Source of the DNA: Achromobacter animicus
Lineage (GTDB): Bacteria > Pseudomonadota > Gammaproteobacteria > Burkholderiales > Burkholderiaceae_B
NCBI RefSeq assembly: GCF_902859585.1
Contig: NZ_CADIJM010000011.1
Location: forward strand, 62,001-126,000
Reading direction: 5' to 3'
Length of the DNA stretch: 64,000 bases
A program made the translations under genes and the position numbers. Position 1 is the first letter of the stretch, and each line of letters begins with the position of its first letter. Positions 35,415 to 44,277 of this stretch are shown one piece after another. The notes under the pieces were generated by a model. It ran no database searches. It worked only from the letters and a program-made list of their open reading frames with translations, and was not told the DNA's origin.

Positions 35415-36428
35415 GTGGATAAACGAGATGTTCGGTGGGGAGTGAAGGCGGTCCGTCGCTTGGCCGAGGCGACCCTTGCGTTGGCCGGCCTGACCGCCAT
35501 CGCGCCGGCGCAGGCCGCGGACGGGGCGGGCAAGTATCCGGAAAAGCCCATCCGCCTGATTGTTCCGTTCACGGCGGGCGGGCAGTTCGACTACATCGCC
35601 CGGTTGGTATCGGCGCCGCTGGGCAAGGAGCTGGGGCAAACCATCATCGTCGAGAACGTGGGAGGCGGCGGCGGAAACCTGGGCGGCGGTAAAGTCGCCA
35701 GTGCGGCGGCCGATGGCTATACCCTGCTTGAATATGGCGGCAACTTCGCGATCGCAAAGCATCTGTCGCCCAAGCTGACATACGATCCGATCGCCGACCT
35801 TGCGCCGGTATCGGGTTTGAGCATCGCGCCCCACGTGGTGCTGGTCAGCAGTGCGTTGCCGATCAAAACGTTCGCCGAACTGCAGGCGTACGCCAAGGCC
35901 CATCCGGGCAAGCTCAGCTATGGCAGCCCGGGCGTGGGCTCGTCCATGCACCTGACGTTCGAAACCATCAAGCAGCATTTCGGCCTGGATGCCGTTCACG
36001 TGCCGTACCGCGGCGGCAGCAATGCGCTGAACGACCTGGCCGGCGGACAGATAGATGTGGGTATTGTGGCCGTTGCGCCGGCCATGCCATTCATTACGTC
36101 GGGCAAAATCCGCGCGGTAGCCGTCACCAGCGAAGCGCGGGCTGCGTCCCTGCCTGACGTGCCGTCGATTGCCGAACTGGGTTACGCAGGCTTCGACAGC
36201 GGAAGCTGGGCGGGCATCGCCGTGCCGAAGGGCACGCCGCCAGCGGTGGTGGAACGCCTGAATGCGGCGATCCGCCGGGTCATGGCCGACCCGCAAGTCT
36301 TGCAGGCGCTTGAGTCGCAGTCGTTCAAATCCATCGCCGGCTCGCCGGCCGACATGGGCAAGCTCATCGATCAGGAGTCCGCTCGCTATGGACCGCTGAT
36401 CCAGCGCCTTGGTCTGACGGCGGAATAG
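35415..36428 (+). CDS. Bug-family TTT periplasmic substrate-binding receptor
   Basis: A 337-residue exported receptor. The GTG start at 35415 follows ACAGGAG; the signal peptide runs to APAQAA (about residue 35), then YPEKPIRLIVPFTAGGQFDY, VENVGGGGGNLGGG and HVPYRGGSNALNDLAGGQID. It is divergent from an acyl-CoA ligase and close to acyl-CoA dehydrogenase and CoA-transferase genes, so the likely ligand is an organic acid degraded through CoA. The 223-bp gap upstream holds no gene I can see. Confidence 0.92.
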   Translation: MDKRDVRWGVKAVRRLAEATLALAGLTAIAPAQAADGAGKYPEKPIRLIVPFTAGGQFDYIARLVSAPLGKELGQTIIVENVGGGGGNLGGGKVASAAADGYTLLEYGGNFAIAKHLSPKLTYDPIADLAPVSGLSIAPHVVLVSSALPIKTFAELQAYAKAHPGKLSYGSPGVGSSMHLTFETIKQHFGLDAVHVPYRGGSNALNDLAGGQIDVGIVAVAPAMPFITSGKIRAVAVTSEARAASLPDVPSIAELGYAGFDSGSWAGIAVPKGTPPAVVERLNAAIRRVMADPQVLQALESQSFKSIAGSPADMGKLIDQESARYGPLIQRLGLTAE

Positions 36429-36453
36429 CGAATGCCACGCGGCGGGCCGGGCG

Positions 36454-37365
36454 TTACTTCGCCTGCGTGCGCCGCTGCGCGTGCTGGCGCAGGATCTCCA
36501 GCAGCCGCTCGGTCAGGGGCGACTGATAGCTATTGCGCCGCGTCAGCACGCCGATCTGGCGATGCCAGGTAAGGTCCTCCAGCGGCACAATCGCAAGGTC
36601 CTGGCCGGCGTGCGCCGACAGGGTCATTTCGCTGACCAGCGTCAGCAGGTCCGTGCCGTGCAGGATGCTCAGCAGGTTTGATACGGACGCGTTGGATTCG
36701 ATGGTCACTTCGGGCGGGGGCAAGCCGTGCTGCGCAAATCTGGTTTCCAGCCAGCGGCGGGAGGCGGCTTGCGGACCGGGCAGCATCCATTTGTACGGAG
36801 CAAGGTCGGCAAAGCGAACTTTGCGGCCGCTCAGCAAGGGATGGCCCGGCCGCGCCGCGGCATATAGCCGGTCTGCAAACAACGGTTCGCAATCGAATTC
36901 GGCCGCGGTGGCGGATTCAAACAGCGAGCTGATCGCAAAGTCCAGGTCTCCCTGACGCAGGGCAGGAATCAACGCATCGTTCAGGCTGACCATGACCTGC
37001 ACCTTGGCGGCGGGCCGCTGCGACAGCAATTCGATGCAAGCGGGATTGAAGAACGGCTCGGCCAACAGCGGCGTGACGCCGGCGCGCACCTGCCCGATGC
37101 TACCCCGATGCAAATCACCAGCTTCCTGCATCGCGTCGTCAAGCTCGCGTCGGGCCTGGACCGACCGTTGATAGAACGCGCGTCCGGGAACGGTCAGCTC
37201 CATGCCTTTGGGCGTGCGCAGGAACAACTGCAGCTTCAGTTCGTCTTCCAGTCGGCGGATTCCCTTGGTCAGCGCGGGCTGGCTGATGCCGATGCTGTCC
37301 GCGGCGCGCCCCACGTGTCCCAGGCGGGCGACGGCCAGAAAATAGTCCAGATCTTCCAGTCTCAT
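36454..37365 (-). CDS. LysR-family transcriptional regulator
   Basis: A 303-residue LTTR with N-terminal HTH (LGHVGRAADSIGISQPALTK) and an effector-binding domain of the CbbR/CysB-like fold. Divergent from the acyl-CoA dehydrogenase gene and convergent with the TTT receptor, so it likely controls this acyl-CoA island. ATG 37365. Confidence 0.93.
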   Translation of the reverse strand: MRLEDLDYFLAVARLGHVGRAADSIGISQPALTKGIRRLEDELKLQLFLRTPKGMELTVPGRAFYQRSVQARRELDDAMQEAGDLHRGSIGQVRAGVTPLLAEPFFNPACIELLSQRPAAKVQVMVSLNDALIPALRQGDLDFAISSLFESATAAEFDCEPLFADRLYAAARPGHPLLSGRKVRFADLAPYKWMLPGPQAASRRWLETRFAQHGLPPPEVTIESNASVSNLLSILHGTDLLTLVSEMTLSAHAGQDLAIVPLEDLTWHRQIGVLTRRNSYQSPLTERLLEILRQHAQRRTQAK

Positions 37366-37373
37366 GATTCCGC

Positions 37374-37405
37374 ATGGTTATCAAGATCGAAGAAAAGATA
37401 ATCAT
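37374..37405. promoter_or_regulatory. Candidate LysR operator
   Basis: ATGGTTATC (37374-37382) and GATAATCAT (37397-37405) form an 8-of-9 inverted repeat with a 14-bp A-rich spacer, immediately before the LysR start and 50-80 bp before the dehydrogenase start. Confidence 0.4.
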
Positions 37406-37454
37406 GAGGATGACTGGCGCTGTCAAGCTGGGCACTACCTAGACAGGAGACATC

Positions 37455-38615
37455 ATGCCCAACGACACACCGCTCACCCTGGCCGAACTGCGCGAGCGGC
37501 TGCGGCAGTATCTGCAGGACGAACTGCTTCCGCTGGAGCGCTCGCTCAACTTGAGTTACGAAGACAAGTTCGAGCGCAGTCTGGTGCAATCCGTATGGAA
37601 ACGGTGCCGGACGCTCGGACTGTACGGTCCGCAGCTGCCGGTGGAACTGGGCGGGCAGGGCCTGTCCTATCGCGATCTGTGCGTACTGAAGGACGACGTC
37701 GCCGCTTCCGGCGCCATCCTGTTTCCGCACGTGCTGGGCGACTGGGGCGGGCCATCGCGTATCGGCAATCTGGTGCGCCATGCCACGCCGTATCAGCTTG
37801 AGCGCTACATCATGCCCGTGATTCATGCCGAGCGCGGGGCCTGCTTTGCCATGACGGAACCGCAGTCGGGTTCTGACGCGACCCGTCTGCAGACCACTGC
37901 GGTGGAGGACGGCGACGACTACATCGTCACGGGCACCAAGCACTACATCACGGCGTCCATGTTTGCGGACTTCGCCATCACGATGTGCGTCACGGACCCG
38001 GAGGCAGGGACCGACGGCATCTCGGCGATATTGATCGACCTGGACAGTCCCGGCGTGCGGCTTGTGCACGACTGCGTGCCGATGACGGGGCAGTACGTGG
38101 ACGCGGACATCGTGTTCGACCAGGTTCGCGTGCCGAAGAAAAATCTGATCGGCGCGCCGGGGCAGGGCTTCAAGATCGCCATGAATCGCATCAGCGTGAA
38201 CCGGCTGCTGCATTGTCCGACGATGATAGGCCTGGCGCGGCAGGCCTTCAGGCTGGCGGTGGACTACGCCAAGCACCGCCAGCAGTTCGGCGGCCCGATC
38301 AGCCGCTTCCAGGCCATCCAGCACATGCTGGCCGACATGGCGACGGCGTTGTACGCCTGCGAACACATGGTGCTTGCCACGGCGGCAAAGGCCGACGCCG
38401 GCGCAGACGTGCGGGACGAGGCCGCCATGTGCAAGCTGTTCGTGTCCGAACGCTGCTTCGACATTGCCGACAAGGCCATGCAGATCCACGGAAACGTGGG
38501 CGTGACGAAGAATCATCCGGTGGAGTTCATATTCCGCCGCCTGCGTCTTTACCGCATCGTCACCGGCACCAGCGAAATCCAGCGCAATACGATCGCCAAG
38601 GGGATCCTCGCATGA
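37455..38615 (+). CDS. Acyl-CoA dehydrogenase
   Basis: A 386-residue flavoenzyme that introduces an alpha-beta double bond into an acyl-CoA. CFAMTEPQSGSDATRLQTTA holds the FAD/substrate signature; YAKHRQQFGGPISRFQAIQ and the C-terminal IVTGTSEIQRNTIAKGIL are typical. ACAGGAG precedes the ATG. The stop overlaps the next gene's start (ATGA). Confidence 0.94.
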   Translation: MPNDTPLTLAELRERLRQYLQDELLPLERSLNLSYEDKFERSLVQSVWKRCRTLGLYGPQLPVELGGQGLSYRDLCVLKDDVAASGAILFPHVLGDWGGPSRIGNLVRHATPYQLERYIMPVIHAERGACFAMTEPQSGSDATRLQTTAVEDGDDYIVTGTKHYITASMFADFAITMCVTDPEAGTDGISAILIDLDSPGVRLVHDCVPMTGQYVDADIVFDQVRVPKKNLIGAPGQGFKIAMNRISVNRLLHCPTMIGLARQAFRLAVDYAKHRQQFGGPISRFQAIQHMLADMATALYACEHMVLATAAKADAGADVRDEAAMCKLFVSERCFDIADKAMQIHGNVGVTKNHPVEFIFRRLRLYRIVTGTSEIQRNTIAKGILA

Positions 38616-39739
38616 CCCGAGGCGGCGGCTATCTCAGTGGGCTGACCGTGCTGGACCTGGGCCAGCTTCACCCGGGCCCATATACGGCGATGCTGCTCGG
38701 CCAGCTTGGCGCCACCGTGATCAAGGTGGAAAAGCCGCAGGGCGACACGGCGCGTCAGCTCGGCGCGGAAACCTTTGCCAAGTACAACCGCGGCAAGCGA
38801 TCCATCAGCCTGGACTTCACGTGCGAGGAAGACCGGAGCACCCTCCTGCAGCTGACCGCGCGCAGCGACGTGCTGATCGAAGGCTTCCGGCCCGGCGTCA
38901 TGGCCAGGATGGGGTTGGACTACACCCGCTTGGCGCAAGCCAATCCACGTATCGTGATGTGTTCGATCTCCGGCTTTGGCCAGACAGGCCCCTACGCGCA
39001 GCGGCCCGGCCACGATGTGAACTATCTGGCCCTGTCCGGTTACTGGGCCGTTCCATCGCAGGTGCGCGACGTGATGGGGCGCCCGCGCTTGCGCCTGTCG
39101 GATTACTGCGCGGCCATGCACGCCGCCTTGGCGATCCTGGCCGCCGTCGATGACGCGCGTGTCTCGGGCGTGGGCCAGCATCTGGACGTGTCCATCCATG
39201 ATGCGCTGACCGCCTGGATGGCGCCGGCCCTGCAGGCGATGAACGGGCCCGCCGGCGCGGCCATCGATAACATGGCGCATGTCATGCCCGACAACGACGT
39301 GTTCGAGACGGCCGATGGACGGCATCTTGCGCTGGGCATCCTGGAAGAGACCTTCTGGCAAAACCTCTGCGAGGCGCTTACTCCGGACTGTCCCGAACTG
39401 AGCACGGAGACCTACCGGACGCGGGCAGGACGGCTGCGTGATAAGCGGGCGCTGAACGACCGGCTGCGCGCCTTGTTTGCCAGCCGCAGCCTGGATTATT
39501 GGGAAGGCGTGTTCCGTGGCCGCGACATTCCCTGGGCGCCGGTGCTTCGGCATGACGAGGTCTTCGACGATCCGCACGTACGCCATCGGGGCGTGGTTGC
39601 CGAGACGCCTGATGGACCCCGCGTGGCGTTTCCGGTCAAGTTCTCAAAGCCGCTGCCGGTACAGCCGGCGGCAGTGCCTGAGCTGGATGGGAATCGGGAT
39701 GAGATCCTGGCCTGGGCAATGGGACGCGGGCCGAGATAG
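38612..39739 (+). CDS. Class III (CaiB/BaiF) CoA-transferase
   Basis: A 375-residue family III CoA-transferase or acyl-CoA racemase. Seen: LDLGQLHPGPYTAMLLGQLG, VIKVEKPQGD, FRPGVMARMGLDY, and the catalytic Asp in DVSIHDALTAW. Coupled to the acyl-CoA dehydrogenase by a 4-bp overlap. Together with the nearby ligase and receptor it suggests degradation of an imported acid. Confidence 0.92.
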   Translation: MTRGGGYLSGLTVLDLGQLHPGPYTAMLLGQLGATVIKVEKPQGDTARQLGAETFAKYNRGKRSISLDFTCEEDRSTLLQLTARSDVLIEGFRPGVMARMGLDYTRLAQANPRIVMCSISGFGQTGPYAQRPGHDVNYLALSGYWAVPSQVRDVMGRPRLRLSDYCAAMHAALAILAAVDDARVSGVGQHLDVSIHDALTAWMAPALQAMNGPAGAAIDNMAHVMPDNDVFETADGRHLALGILEETFWQNLCEALTPDCPELSTETYRTRAGRLRDKRALNDRLRALFASRSLDYWEGVFRGRDIPWAPVLRHDEVFDDPHVRHRGVVAETPDGPRVAFPVKFSKPLPVQPAAVPELDGNRDEILAWAMGRGPR

Positions 39740-39785
39740 GCGGGGTGCCATGGCCCCCCCATGCGCCATGCCCCCGTCACGCGTT

Positions 39786-40649
39786 TCAGTTGGGCTGATC
39801 CTTGCCCGGCTCTTCGGCCAGCACCTGCGGCGTCACGTAGGGGGCGTGGGCGGTGTTGACGGGCTCCATGCGCAGCGGCTGGTGTACGCGCGACGGCGGC
39901 ACCAGTGAGCCGGGGGCGTCGGGATTGGTCCACGACGGATCCGGGATTTCCGCAAAGACCTGGCGCAGGCGTTCACCCCAGGTGCCGCGGATCATGCGGA
40001 AGTATTCGTTGTGTTCGTCGATGCTGGCAAAGTGCGTCACGCGCATCGAGTTGGCGCTATACACAAGCAGGTCCAGTGGCACGCCGACCGAGATATTGGA
40101 GCGCAGCGTGGAATCCATGGAGATCAGCGCGCACTTGGCGGCCTCGTCCAGCGAGGTGTCCGGCTGCAGCACGCGGTCCAGGATGGGCTTGCCGTACTTG
40201 GCCTCGCCGATCTGGAAATACGGGCACTCCTGGCCGGCCTCGATGAAGTTGCCCGCCGAATACACCTGGAACAGGCGGCACTGTTCGGTGCCGATCTGGC
40301 CGCCGAAGATCATGCTGACGTTGAAATCCACGCCCTGCTCGTGCAGGGCGGCGGCCTCGCTTCGGTAGACCTCGCGCACCGCCGCGCCCACCAGCCGCGT
40401 GGCCGCGAACATGTCGGGCGCGTTCCAGAGGGTGTCGGCGCCTTCCTCGCGCTGACGGGTCAGCACATTCAGCACGGCCTGGCTGACCGCCAGATTGCCG
40501 GAGGTCATCAGGACCATGACGCGCTCGCCCGGCAGTTCGAAAACGGTCATTTTGCGAAACACGCTGATCTGGTCGACGCCCGCATTGGTGCGGGAGTCGG
40601 AGAGAAACACCAGGCCGGCGTCGAGTCGGGCGGCTACGCAGTAGGTCAT
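39786..40649 (-). CDS. Anbu-type proteasome-like peptidase
   Basis: A 287-residue Ntn-hydrolase of the Anbu ('ancestral beta subunit') group related to HslV and proteasome beta subunits. MTYCVAARLDAGLVFLSDSR is the typical N-terminus; in this family processing or Met removal exposes the nucleophilic residue near the start. I start at ATG 40649 because this matches the family; ATG 40679 upstream would add a ten-residue tail. It is the last gene of the ATP-grasp/alpha-E/transglutaminase operon that usually accompanies Anbu. Substrate unknown. Confidence 0.9.
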   Translation of the reverse strand: MTYCVAARLDAGLVFLSDSRTNAGVDQISVFRKMTVFELPGERVMVLMTSGNLAVSQAVLNVLTRQREEGADTLWNAPDMFAATRLVGAAVREVYRSEAAALHEQGVDFNVSMIFGGQIGTEQCRLFQVYSAGNFIEAGQECPYFQIGEAKYGKPILDRVLQPDTSLDEAAKCALISMDSTLRSNISVGVPLDLLVYSANSMRVTHFASIDEHNEYFRMIRGTWGERLRQVFAEIPDPSWTNPDAPGSLVPPSRVHQPLRMEPVNTAHAPYVTPQVLAEEPGKDQPN

Positions 40650-40713
40650 GATCGGAAAGAGGGAAAAACCACCACGCATTGTATTGCGGCGCGGCGGGGC
40701 GGATGTAACGGCA

Positions 40714-40755
40714 TACTGCTGCGGGCTTACTGCTGCGGGCTTACTGCTGCGCGCC
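40714..40755. repeat. 14-bp tandem repeat over the transglutaminase stop codon
   Basis: Three units of TACTGCTGCGGGCT (40714-40727, 40728-40741, and 40742-40755 with two changes). Each contains the Gln-Gln-stop of the minus-strand transglutaminase gene, so the stop codon is present in three tandem copies. Confidence 0.85.
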
Positions 40756-41544
40756 GGCCTGGACCCGGACGCTGATCTCCATCGATTCCTCGCCGCCACC
40801 GGTGCGCACGCCGCGCACGGGCGAGGCCGAGTCGTAGTCCCGGCCCACCGCCAGCCGGCAATGGCACTCCGAGGCGAACTGGTTGTTGGTGATGTCCACG
40901 CTGGTCCAGCCCACGTCGGGCAGCCAGACGTCCGCCCACGCGTGGCTGGCCGCATGCTCGGCGGTGGTGTACAGGTAACCGCTGACGTACCGCGCCGGCA
41001 CCGCCAGGCCGCGCACGCAGGCCAGGAAGAGGTGGGCGTGGTCCTGGCACACGCCGAGGCCCAGGGCCAGCACCTGATCGGCGGCGGTCGTCACGTCCGT
41101 GGTGCCGGGCACGTAGGCCACGCGTCCGTGGATCGCCGCCGCCAGTTTCAGGATGTCGTCCGACGTCGACAGTCCATTCGGCAACACTGCCCGCGCAAAG
41201 GCCAGAATCGTTTCATCCGCCTGCGTCAGCCGCGTCGGCACGCAATAGGCGTGCACCGGCAGGCGGCTGTCTTCGCTGCCCAGCACGCCGCGCGTCAGCG
41301 GCGCCACCAGCACCTGGCCGGAGACGCGCAGTTCGATGTCGCTGTGCGGCTGGTTCAGCGTCAGCGTATGCGTGATGTTGCCGTAGGCGTCGACCTGCTT
41401 GTCCAGTTCGCCCGGAGCCTCGATGTGCCAGCGCAGCACGCGCTGGTGCTCGTCGTCGCGCGGCGTCAGGCGCAGGGTCTGGATGCTGTAGTTGACCGGC
41501 GCCGTGTAGCGGTAATGCGTGACGTGCGTGATGATCTGCTTCAT
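40741..41544 (-). CDS. Transglutaminase-like cysteine peptidase
   Basis: A 267-residue transglutaminase-core protein with an N-terminal beta domain (MKQIITHVTHYRYTAPVNYS). The catalytic triad is visible: Cys in GLGVCQDHAHLFLACVR, then His and Asp in SHAWADVWLPDVGWTSVD. These proteins consistently accompany alpha-E and circularly permuted ATP-grasp proteins and may make or cleave an isopeptide bond in a peptide-like product. It lies 13 bp after the alpha-E gene. Confidence 0.92.
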   Translation of the reverse strand: MKQIITHVTHYRYTAPVNYSIQTLRLTPRDDEHQRVLRWHIEAPGELDKQVDAYGNITHTLTLNQPHSDIELRVSGQVLVAPLTRGVLGSEDSRLPVHAYCVPTRLTQADETILAFARAVLPNGLSTSDDILKLAAAIHGRVAYVPGTTDVTTAADQVLALGLGVCQDHAHLFLACVRGLAVPARYVSGYLYTTAEHAASHAWADVWLPDVGWTSVDITNNQFASECHCRLAVGRDYDSASPVRGVRTGGGEESMEISVRVQAGAQQ

Positions 41545-41557
41545 TGCCTCTCCCGTG

Positions 41558-42532
41558 TTAGGCCGACAGCGGCACCAGGAAGTCCTGGCTGATCCGGTTG
41601 CCCAGGTCGTTGATGCGGTCCAGGAAGCGATCCAGGTAGCGGTGCAGTCCGCTCGCCAGTATGTCTTCGACGCGCCCGTACTGCAGCTCCGCACATAGCA
41701 TGCCCGCGCGGCGCTCGGTTTCCGTGGAGCGCTGATTCGAGACGCGCGCCAGGTCGCCGGCCACCGCCCGCATCGCGGCCAGCAGCGATCGCGGCATGTC
41801 GCCATGCAGGATCAGCAGTTCGGCCACGCGGTCGGGCGTGATGACATCACGGTACACCTTGCGGTAGATCTCCAGGCCGGACACGGAACTGAGCAGCGCC
41901 GACCAGCGGTAGAACTCGCTTTGCAAGGCGGCCGCGCCGGCCGGTTCCGCACGGCCGTCCTGCGCGCCCGCGCCGCCGCGTTCATGGAACTTCACGTCCA
42001 GCATGCGCGCGGTGTTGTCGGCGCGTTCCAGATGCATGCCGATGCGCATGAAGTACAGCGCCTCGTCTTCCAGCATGGTGGCGATCGTGACGCCGCGCGC
42101 CAGATGCGAGCGGAACTTCACCCACTCGAAGAACTCGCCCGGATTGCGCTCCAGCAGGCCGGTGTGCAGGTGCTTGAGGAGTTCAAGCCAGGTGGTGTTG
42201 TAGGTTTCCCAGACTTCGGTCGTCAGGCTGCCGCGCACCGCGCGCGCGTTTTCGCGAGCGGCGCGCATGCAGGCATAGATCGATGACGAATTTTCCGGAT
42301 CGCGCACCATGTACTGCAGCACGTCGTGCGGCGATATGGAGGCGTATTTGCTTTGGTACAGGCCCTGCAGCTCGGAAATGCGCAGCACGCCCAGCCACGA
42401 GCCTTCGCGCGTGTGCGTGTCCTGCGGCAGCAGCGACATCTGCAGGTTCACGTCCAGCATGCGGGCGGTGTTTTCGGCGCGCTCGGTGTAGCGGCACATC
42501 CAGAACAGGTTGTCGGCGGTTCGGCTCAGCAT
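41558..42532 (-). CDS. Alpha-E domain protein
   Basis: A 324-residue all-helical protein of the alpha-E family. MLSRTADNLFWMCRYTERAE is the family start, and a related stretch (YFMRIGMHLERADNTARMLD) recurs around residue 165. Function is uncertain; the family is always found with ATP-grasp and transglutaminase partners. The start follows the ATP-grasp stop by 2 bp. Confidence 0.92.
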   Translation of the reverse strand: MLSRTADNLFWMCRYTERAENTARMLDVNLQMSLLPQDTHTREGSWLGVLRISELQGLYQSKYASISPHDVLQYMVRDPENSSSIYACMRAARENARAVRGSLTTEVWETYNTTWLELLKHLHTGLLERNPGEFFEWVKFRSHLARGVTIATMLEDEALYFMRIGMHLERADNTARMLDVKFHERGGAGAQDGRAEPAGAAALQSEFYRWSALLSSVSGLEIYRKVYRDVITPDRVAELLILHGDMPRSLLAAMRAVAGDLARVSNQRSTETERRAGMLCAELQYGRVEDILASGLHRYLDRFLDRINDLGNRISQDFLVPLSA

Positions 42533-42534
42533 GG

Positions 42535-43965
42535 TCAGTCCTCCAGCACCCAGGTGTCCTTCGTGCCGCCGCCCTGGCTGCTGTTGACCACCAGCGAGCC
42601 CTCGGTCAGCGCCACGCGGCACAGGCCGCCCGGCACGGTGCGGATCTCCTTGCCGCACAGCACGTACGGACGCAGGTCCACGTGGCGCGGCGCGACGCCT
42701 GATTCCACGTAGGTCGGCGTGGTCGACAGCGCCAGCGTGGGCTGCGCGATGTAGTTGCCGGGGTTGGCGCGTACGCGGTCCCTGAACGCGTCCACGTCGG
42801 CGCGCGAGGCGGACGGCCCGACCAGCATGCCGTAGCCGCCCGCGCCGTGCACTTCCTTGACCACCAGTTCGTGCATGTTGGCCAGCACGTGCGACAGCTC
42901 GTCCGGCCGGCCGCAGCGCCAGGTGGGCACATTCGACAGGATGGGTTCCTCGCCCAGGTAGAAGCGGATCATGTCGGGCACGTACAGGTACGTGGATTTG
43001 TCGTCGGCGATGCCGGTGCCGATGGCGTTGGCCAGCGTGACGCGGCCGGCGCGATACACCGACAAGAGGCCCGGCACGCCCAGCGCGGAATCGGCGCGAA
43101 ACGCCAGCGGATCCAGAAAATCGTCGTCCAGCCGGCGGTAGATCACGTCCACCTTGCGCGGCCCGCGCGTGGTGCGCATGTAGACGGTGTTCTGTTCCAC
43201 AAACAGGTCCTGGCCTTCGACCAGTTCCACGCCCATCTGCTGCGCCAGGAACGCGTGCTCGAAGTACGCCGAGTTGTACATGCCCGGCGTCAGCACCACC
43301 ACGGTGGGGTCGTCGCCGCCATGGGGCGCGACCTCGCGCAGGTTGTCCAGCAGCAGGTCCGGGTAGTGGGCCACCGGCTCGACCTTGATGCGGCCGAAGG
43401 CGTCTGGCATCAGCCGCATCGACATCTTGCGGTTTTCCAGCATGTACGACACGCCCGACGGCACGCGCAGGTTGTCCTCCAGCACATAGAACTCGCCGGC
43501 GCCCGCCCGCACGATGTCCACGCCGGCGATGTGGCAGTAGATGTCTTCGGCCACGTCGACGTCCTGCATCTCGGGGCGGTATTGCGCGTTCAGGAAGACC
43601 TGCTCGGCCGGCACGATGCCGGCGCGCACGATGTCGTGACCGTGATAGATGTCGCGGATGAACAGGTTCAGCGCGCGCACGCGCTGCTTCAGGCCCGCTT
43701 CCAGGAGCCGCCATTCGTCGGCGGGGATGATGCGGGGGATCAGGTCGAAAGGGATGAGGCGTTCGGTGCCGGCGGCGTCGCCCGCCACCGAGAACGTGAT
43801 GCCGACCCGGCGAAAGCTCAGGTCGGCCTCGAGCCGGCGCACGGACATGGCCTCGGCCGACTGCTCGTTGTGCCAGCGCTCGAATGCCTGATAGTGGGCG
43901 CGGATGCGGCTTTCGCCGTCGCGCATTTCGTCATAGGCGGATGGGCGGGCGGGTCTGTCCATCAT
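42535..43965 (-). CDS. Circularly permuted ATP-grasp protein
   Basis: A 476-residue protein of the circularly permuted ATP-grasp (DUF404/DUF407) type, predicted to form amide bonds using ATP. Seen: RIIPADEWRLLEAGLKQRVR, the metal/ATP region FYVLEDNLRVPSGVSYMLEN, VVLTPGMYNSAYFEHAFLA and KEVHGAGGYGMLVGP. First gene of the Anbu operon, with GGAGGAG just before two consecutive ATG codons (43965, 43962). Confidence 0.93.
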   Translation of the reverse strand: MMDRPARPSAYDEMRDGESRIRAHYQAFERWHNEQSAEAMSVRRLEADLSFRRVGITFSVAGDAAGTERLIPFDLIPRIIPADEWRLLEAGLKQRVRALNLFIRDIYHGHDIVRAGIVPAEQVFLNAQYRPEMQDVDVAEDIYCHIAGVDIVRAGAGEFYVLEDNLRVPSGVSYMLENRKMSMRLMPDAFGRIKVEPVAHYPDLLLDNLREVAPHGGDDPTVVVLTPGMYNSAYFEHAFLAQQMGVELVEGQDLFVEQNTVYMRTTRGPRKVDVIYRRLDDDFLDPLAFRADSALGVPGLLSVYRAGRVTLANAIGTGIADDKSTYLYVPDMIRFYLGEEPILSNVPTWRCGRPDELSHVLANMHELVVKEVHGAGGYGMLVGPSASRADVDAFRDRVRANPGNYIAQPTLALSTTPTYVESGVAPRHVDLRPYVLCGKEIRTVPGGLCRVALTEGSLVVNSSQGGGTKDTWVLED

Positions 43966-44137
43966 GGCTCCTCCGGTGCAGATGCATAGCTACAAGCAAC
44001 CCGCATGCCAGGTTTGGCGGCTGGCGGGCGCCACGGAGTCAATATGCGCTGCGGACGGGGGAATTGCCATCCCCACGGCGGACGACGCGGAGATCGGGGG
44101 ACGGGCCGCGCCACGGCGGGCGCGGGGGCGTTGGAAA

Positions 44138-44156
44138 GCGCACCACGCTGGTGCGC
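44138..44156 (-). terminator. Hairpin terminator after the cyclo-ligase gene
   Basis: GCGCACCA-CGC-TGGTGCGC is a perfect 8-bp stem. Read on the minus strand it is followed by TTTCC. It lies about 120 bp after the cyclo-ligase stop and before the Anbu operon, in a 312-bp gap (43966-44277) that also holds a 12-bp repeat and, presumably, the Anbu operon promoter. Confidence 0.5.
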
Positions 44157-44184
44157 CCTCGCGAAGCTGCTGATGCGTCAGGCT

Positions 44185-44232
44185 GGTGCGTCGCCGGGTG
44201 CGTCGCCGGGTGCACCGACGGGTGCGTCAGAG
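44185..44232. repeat. 12-bp tandem repeat
   Basis: GGTGCGTCGCCG twice (44185-44208), then GGTGCACCGACG and GGTGCGTCAGAG; related GGTGCG motifs continue to about 44256. Non-coding, just downstream of the cyclo-ligase gene. Confidence 0.75.
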
Positions 44233-44277
44233 TGGCGCATCGGACGGGTGCGTTGGTTGCACCCGCAGACCGGCGTG

